In this document: piece after piece, positions 5,665-7,771 of the stretch | Position numbering within the stretch: the stretch's first letter is position 1 | How the letters are laid out: every line of letters begins with the position of its first letter | Assembly: GCA_913064935.1 (NCBI GenBank) | Contig: CAJYBF010000042.1 | Coordinates: forward strand, 1-7,771 | DNA: 7,771 bases | From: an uncultured Mollicutes bacterium | GTDB lineage: Bacteria > Bacillota_I > Bacilli_A > MAG-NZ | Direction of reading: 5' to 3' | Program-made: the position numbers and the translations under genes | Notes under the pieces: generated by a model | What the model was told of the DNA's origin: nothing | What the model saw: only the letters and a program-made list of their open reading frames with translations | The model's database searches: none

Positions 5665-6250
5665 TCGCCTTAAGGATAGTAAAAACAGGGTTGAATAGTG
5701 GTTCTATAATCTCAGCAGTAACTCTAGTTGGTCTATCATTAATCCTAAGTAGTTCATTTTCATATTGACCATTAGATAAAGACATAAGGTGTGCTGAATT
5801 AAAGATTAGGTCATCAGAATTGTTATCAAGTTTAACTACAATTGGAACTGTAATATTATCCAAGTCACCAATAACTTCTTTAAGAAATCTATTCAACGCA
5901 TCTGGATTGTCCTTAACTTGCTTATACGTTCTAATCGTTTGTAATAAGAATGGTGAAACTTCAGTAACTTCCTCAGCATTATCTCTATCTGATGTCCAGC
6001 TTTGTATTGGTGTTTTTGACTTATATGTGAAATCAAATACACCCCCACTTTTAACATCATCCGAAATATCATAGTATTGGCCAAGTAAATCGGATAGTGA
6101 CATTAGACTAGCTTTATAAACAGTACCATTAGGTTCTAAGACCTCTGGGTATTTCGATATGCAAGACTTAAGTGCATCACCACCCTTGGCAATACAAGCC
6201 TCTAACTTACCTTCAATTAAAACTGATTCGTATAGTTTACCTAACTTCAT
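5627..6250 (-). CDS. Putative ADP-ribosyltransferase-like phage protein
   Basis: A 207-residue protein. Three phrases line up with the R-S-E class of ADP-ribosyltransferases (the group that includes T4 Alt/ModA and VIP2-like toxins): GTVYKAS (residues 42-48) at the first-strand position, IQSWTSDRDNAE (82-93) at the S-x-T position (Ser84, Thr86), and QYENELLRI (162-170) with Glu164-x-Glu166 at the E-x-E position. Such enzymes move ADP-ribose from NAD+ to host proteins or RNA. The expected Arg of the first motif is Lys46 here, so activity is uncertain. The N terminus (MKLGKLYESVL) has no signal peptide. It is a lone minus-strand gene, divergent from the UVR-motif gene. The assignment rests on motifs I read by eye and is moderate at best. 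Confidence 0.6.
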   Translation of the reverse strand: MKLGKLYESVLIEGKLEACIAKGGDALKSCISKYPEVLEPNGTVYKASLMSLSDLLGQYYDISDDVKSGGVFDFTYKSKTPIQSWTSDRDNAEEVTEVSPFLLQTIRTYKQVKDNPDALNRFLKEVIGDLDNITVPIVVKLDNNSDDLIFNSAHLMSLSNGQYENELLRINDRPTRVTAEIIEPLFNPVFTILKAIKQHEARLHQQG

Positions 6251-6305
6251 GTCTATAAATATTTACTTATTTATTAAAACATTCTATATTAGAAAAAATT
6301 AAAAT

Positions 6306-6689
6306 ATGGACAAGAGAGATGAGATTATAGAGTTGATACATAAATTAGCCGAAATGCCAGAAAAGAAACATGCGGCCATCAACGAACAAAACTATGAAGA
6401 TGCTGCTAACCTTAGAGATGAGGAAAAGAGTTTATTGAATAAATTAGATGAGGTTAGTGGTGTTGAAAACTTATATAGTAAGATATATACATCAGAGAAA
6501 ATCCTCCAACATTTAGAGATTTTGGTTAATAATACAGAACAATTGAAGAAACTTAGACCTAATTTTAATGAAGTTTATGCTGACCCAGATATGTTTGATA
6601 AAGCCCTCATAAAGCTATATAAACAAAGGGATGAGGCTTACTTAGCGGTGTGTCAAATTAGGGACATTGTGAAAATAAATCCAAAATAA
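6306..6689 (+). CDS. UVR-motif coiled-coil protein
   Basis: A 127-residue protein. Residues about 17-47 (KKHAAINEQNYEDAANLRDE and onward) match the UVR motif, the short helical hairpin found in UvrB, UvrC and ClpC (pattern A-x-x-x-x-x-F/Y-E-x-AA-x-LRD-x-E). In those proteins it mediates protein-protein contacts. The rest is charged and helical, likely coiled coil, with no nuclease or ATPase domain. A small phage UVR protein might bind a host UvrB/UvrC/Clp-type partner, but this is inference. The start is preceded by an A-rich tract (AAAAAATTAAAAT). TATATTAG at 6285-6292 is one base off the -7 consensus and could be its promoter. Confidence 0.75.
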   Translation: MDKRDEIIELIHKLAEMPEKKHAAINEQNYEDAANLRDEEKSLLNKLDEVSGVENLYSKIYTSEKILQHLEILVNNTEQLKKLRPNFNEVYADPDMFDKALIKLYKQRDEAYLAVCQIRDIVKINPK

Positions 6690-6702
6690 ATTTAAAAAAA
6701 GC

Positions 6703-6732
6703 TTGCATATTAAAAAAGTTTTAGTATATTTG
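6703..6732 (+). promoter_or_regulatory. Bacteroidota-type promoter (TTG-N19-TATATTTG)
   Basis: TTG at 6703-6705 is followed by 19 nt and then TATATTTG at 6725-6732, an exact fit to the Bacteroidota primary sigma factor consensus. Transcription would begin near 6737-6740. The leader contains a possible hairpin with GTAA tetraloop (arms 6748-6755 and 6760-6767) before the small ORF at 6786. It should drive the 26-codon ORF and, by terminator read-through, the tRNA genes. Confidence 0.85.
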
Positions 6733-6785
6733 CATATATTTAATATCAAGAGGAAGTAATTCCTTTTACTTAAAACAAACAAACA

Positions 6786-6866
6786 ATGCAAACAGTTAAC
6801 AACATATTATGTCTTGGTTCATTACTAGTCTTACTAGTGGGAATATCGGGCTGTGTCGTTATGTAA
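6786..6866 (+). CDS. 26-residue hydrophobic leader peptide / possible mini-lipoprotein
   Basis: ATG at 6786, stop at 6864-6866. It starts MQTVNNILCLGS, continues with a Leu/Val-rich core and ends GISGCVVM. The core could span a membrane once. ISGC near the end fits a lipobox, which would leave only a Cys-Val-Val-Met lipopeptide after processing, but the N terminus has no Lys or Arg, unusual for a signal peptide. It lies directly under a strong promoter with an A-rich run (AAAACAAACAAACA) before the ATG. Its last codons form one arm of a stem that competes with the terminator downstream, so it may be a regulatory leader peptide. Cys codons (TGT) occur at positions 9 and 23. No family is recognised. 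Confidence 0.55.
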   Translation: MQTVNNILCLGSLLVLLVGISGCVVM

Positions 6867-6898
6867 GCAAATTTATATACAACATTTAAAGCCCGATA
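6844..6898 (+). promoter_or_regulatory. Antiterminator-like stem alternative to the terminator
   Basis: TATCGGGCT at 6844-6852, inside the small ORF, is perfectly complementary (9 bp) to AGCCCGATA at 6890-6898. The latter is also the 5' arm of the terminator hairpin, so the two structures exclude each other. A ribosome near the ORF's end would cover 6844-6852 and favour termination; a ribosome stalled earlier would leave it free and favour read-through. The mechanism is inferred. Confidence 0.5.
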
Positions 6899-6921
6899 CT
6901 GAAAAGTAGTCGGGTTTTTTT
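6888..6921 (+). terminator. Intrinsic terminator between leader ORF and tRNAs
   Basis: CCCGA-TACT (6892-6900) pairs with AGTA-TCGGG (6905-6908 and 6910-6914) around a GAAA tetraloop, with one bulged G at 6909. Upstream A residues pair with the start of a seven-T tract (6915-6921). It sits 22 nt after the small ORF's stop and 16 nt before the first tRNA. Confidence 0.85.
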
Positions 6922-6936
6922 ATGTTTAAAAAATAC

Positions 6937-7020
6937 GCATATGTGCTTGAGTGGTCGAAAAGTGCGGTCTGCAAAACCGTAAGAGAAATCTCACCGTTGG
7001 TTCGAATCCAACCGTATGCT
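6937..7020 (+). tRNA. tRNA with GCA (Cys) anticodon on a class II, Ser-like body
   Basis: A complete cloverleaf. Acceptor stem 6937-6943 with 7013-7019 (one G-U pair). D stem of 3 bp (CTT/AAG) around GAGTGGTCGAA, typical of serine tRNAs. Anticodon stem 6964-6968 with 6976-6980, loop CTGCAAA, anticodon GCA at 6971-6973. A 15-nt variable region (6981-6995) with a GAG/CTC hairpin. T arm 6996-7012 with TTCGAAT. The discriminator base at 7020 is T, as expected for cysteine (bacterial serine tRNAs have G). CCA is not encoded. A long variable arm is normal for Ser, Leu and Tyr but not for Cys, so charging identity is open: CysRS from anticodon and U73, or SerRS from the long arm. Confidence 0.88.
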
Positions 7021-7037
7021 CTGAATAAATAATAAAG

Positions 7038-7108
7038 GTCGGGATGGCCGAGTGGCTAGGCGGTGGTTTGCAAAATCATTTACGTGGGTTCGAACCCTAC
7101 TCCCGACT
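7038..7108 (+). tRNA. tRNA-Cys (GCA), class I
   Basis: Acceptor stem GTCGGGA/TCCCGAC (7038-7044, 7101-7107) with discriminator T at 7108. D stem GCC/GGC. Anticodon stem 7063-7067 with 7075-7079 (two G-U pairs), loop TTGCAAA, anticodon GCA at 7070-7072. Short 4-nt variable loop (7080-7083). T arm 7084-7100 with TTCGAAC. CCA is not encoded. This is an ordinary cysteine tRNA 17 nt behind the class II one and presumably processed from the same transcript. Confidence 0.93.
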
Positions 7109-7124
7109 CAAAGAAAGAAGAAAG

Positions 7125-7418
7125 ATGAATATTAAAGACATAGACTTATTAACTAAAGAAAGAAAAGAAGAAATATCTGTTTCTGTTAATAGACTTATGA
7201 GAAAAAGGAAAATAAGAAGAATTAAACCTAATATAATTAGCATAATACCACGTAACAAAATACATTCACCTATACCATTAACCACCTACAGACAAAACAT
7301 ACATGAATCGCTGAGCATCAACCCTATAAATGAGTCATATACACTATACTTAGTAGAGAGAATCCTACTCATTTTAGGATATCGTTATATACTCAGTTAT
7401 ACAACGGTTATGTATTGA
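7125..7418 (+). CDS. Doubtful small basic ORF after the tRNAs
   Basis: A 97-codon frame beginning MNIKDIDLLTKERKEEIS, with a purine-rich AAAGAAAGAAGAAAG run before the ATG. The first third is Lys/Arg/Glu-rich and plausible as protein. The rest is rich in Ile, Pro, Asn and Tyr with no motif. The frame is open further upstream (to 7044), but that part is inside the tRNA and cannot be the gene. From about 7220 the + strand becomes C-rich and G-poor, opposite to the other + strand genes here and the same as the non-coding DNA that follows. I therefore think this may be a chance or decayed ORF. It contains imperfect hairpins (for example ATCCTA/TAGGAT at 7362-7380). Confidence 0.3.
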   Translation: MNIKDIDLLTKERKEEISVSVNRLMRKRKIRRIKPNIISIIPRNKIHSPIPLTTYRQNIHESLSINPINESYTLYLVERILLILGYRYILSYTTVMY

Positions 7419-7464
7419 TTATGAATATCAGTATTAAGATGTGTGTATGTTATTTTGGGATAAT

Positions 7465-7524
7465 TGGTTAACATAATACGGGTTGATAATAACTTAACCA
7501 CACTATACCCGTTACTCTTAACCA
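7465..7524 (+). repeat. Two-part nested inverted repeat
   Basis: TGGTTAA (7465-7471) pairs with TTAACCA (7518-7524), and inside it ACGGGT (7478-7483) pairs with ACCCGT (7507-7512). This gives a 13-bp interrupted stem with a 23-nt loop. A second TTAACCA at 7494-7500 could compete for the outer arm. There is no T-tract after it, so it is not an intrinsic terminator. Confidence 0.55.
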
Positions 7525-7616
7525 TCAACACCATCCAATACCCTACAATCAAACAATACTGTACCTATAACCATTAATACAATCTATAGTGACAAATAAC
7601 ACCCAGTAAACACTTA

Positions 7617-7640
7617 ACACCTACAATGTACACCTACAAT
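7617..7640 (+). repeat. Short tandem direct repeat ACACCTACAAT
   Basis: The 11-mer occurs at 7617-7627 and 7630-7640 (period 13). A third partial copy, CCTACAATC, is at 7542-7550 and matches 7633-7641. These sit in the G-poor non-coding stretch and could be protein-binding iterons or chance in a low-complexity sequence. Confidence 0.5.
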
Positions 7641-7771
7641 CTATTACATATACGATATAACCCATATTTCCCTTATATATGTAAGTAAATAAAAAAATTT
7701 AAAAGAATATACAAAATAATAAAAAAAAAATAAAAATAAATAAAAAATAAATAATAATATTAAAAAAAAAT

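Larger units (their letters stand above)
7419..7771 (+). other. Non-coding, strand-skewed region ending in A/T-only DNA
   Basis: I find no convincing gene in the last 353 bases. Between 7501 and 7680 I count about 52 C against 7 G on the + strand. It contains an inverted repeat (7465-7524) and short direct repeats of a CCTACAAT core. After about 7681 the sequence is dominated by A with some T, and the final ~57 bases contain no G or C. It could be an origin-like or genome-end region, or the weak end of an assembled contig. Confidence 0.75.

Noticed and set aside
5820..6084. Frames on both strands inside the ADP-ribosyltransferase-like gene
   Set aside because: They are short Ser/Leu- or Ile/Lys-rich translations with no start context, overlapping a longer and better-supported frame.
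7044..7124. N-terminal extension of the post-tRNA ORF
   Set aside because: These bases form the tRNA-Cys cloverleaf; coding here is chance.
7097..7285. Minus-strand Leu/Ile-rich frame over the tRNA-Cys end and the ORF at 7125
   Set aside because: It looks membrane-like only because it is antisense to a Lys/Asn/Glu-rich AT sequence, and it overlaps the tRNA.
7397..7534. 45-codon minus-strand ORF in the skewed region
   Set aside because: It has no motif or promoter, and its length is within what chance allows; conservation would be needed to revive it.
7501..7680. CRISPR-like array, because of the repeated CCTACAAT cores
   Set aside because: The repeats are only 9-11 bases, irregularly spaced (13 and about 90 nt), with no spacer structure and no cas gene.

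Overview
The window looks like a piece of a double-stranded DNA phage genome, probably a large tailed phage infecting a member of the Bacteroidota (Flavobacteria-like). The evidence is: AT-rich DNA; very densely packed small genes with ATGA, TAATG and TAAATG junctions; start codons preceded by A/T-rich sequence instead of Shine-Dalgarno motifs; a textbook Bacteroidota promoter (TTG-N19-TATATTTG) at 6703-6732; two tRNA genes; and two free-standing homing-type endonuclease genes (HNH and GIY-YIG). No structural, replication or lysis gene is visible, so this is an accessory region. The phage assignment is inferred from these features together.

Layout. 1-1599 (+): a left-truncated gene with a PTH2-like tail, a small zinc-ribbon-like protein, an unknown 105-residue protein and a 208-residue 2H phosphoesterase of the Acb1 (T4 57B-like, anti-CBASS) type. 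The first 54 bp of the acb1 region are duplicated exactly upstream of the 105-residue gene, leaving an acb1 stub. 1596-2240 (-): HNH endonuclease. 2334-5043 (+): an apparent operon of small unknown proteins (one DUF551-like, one with two membrane segments) ending in a Pol-beta-type nucleotidyltransferase. 5040-5351 (-): GIY-YIG nuclease. 5394-5664 (+): a small unknown gene with its own promoter. 5627-6250 (-): a possible ADP-ribosyltransferase. 6306-6689 (+): a UVR-motif coiled-coil protein.

6703-7108 (+): a strong host-type promoter, a 26-codon hydrophobic ORF, an intrinsic terminator whose 5' arm can instead pair with the end of that ORF (attenuator-like), then two tRNA genes that both carry the Cys anticodon GCA. 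One of these has a serine-like class II body with a long variable arm. 7109-7771: one doubtful small ORF, then a non-coding stretch that is strongly C-over-G skewed on the + strand, contains an inverted repeat, and ends in almost pure A/T.

How the parts may work together: Acb1 would destroy CBASS cyclic nucleotide signals, and its small neighbours are candidates for co-transferred counter-defence genes. The putative ADP-ribosyltransferase and nucleotidyltransferase are typical host-modifying or accessory phage enzymes. The tRNAs would supplement cysteine decoding. The endonuclease genes are best seen as selfish intruders placed antisense at the 3' ends of cargo genes. The most distinctive observations are the 54-bp duplication (a recombination scar that appears to merge two alternative cargo alleles), the attenuator-like leader before the tRNAs, and the class II tRNA with a Cys anticodon.
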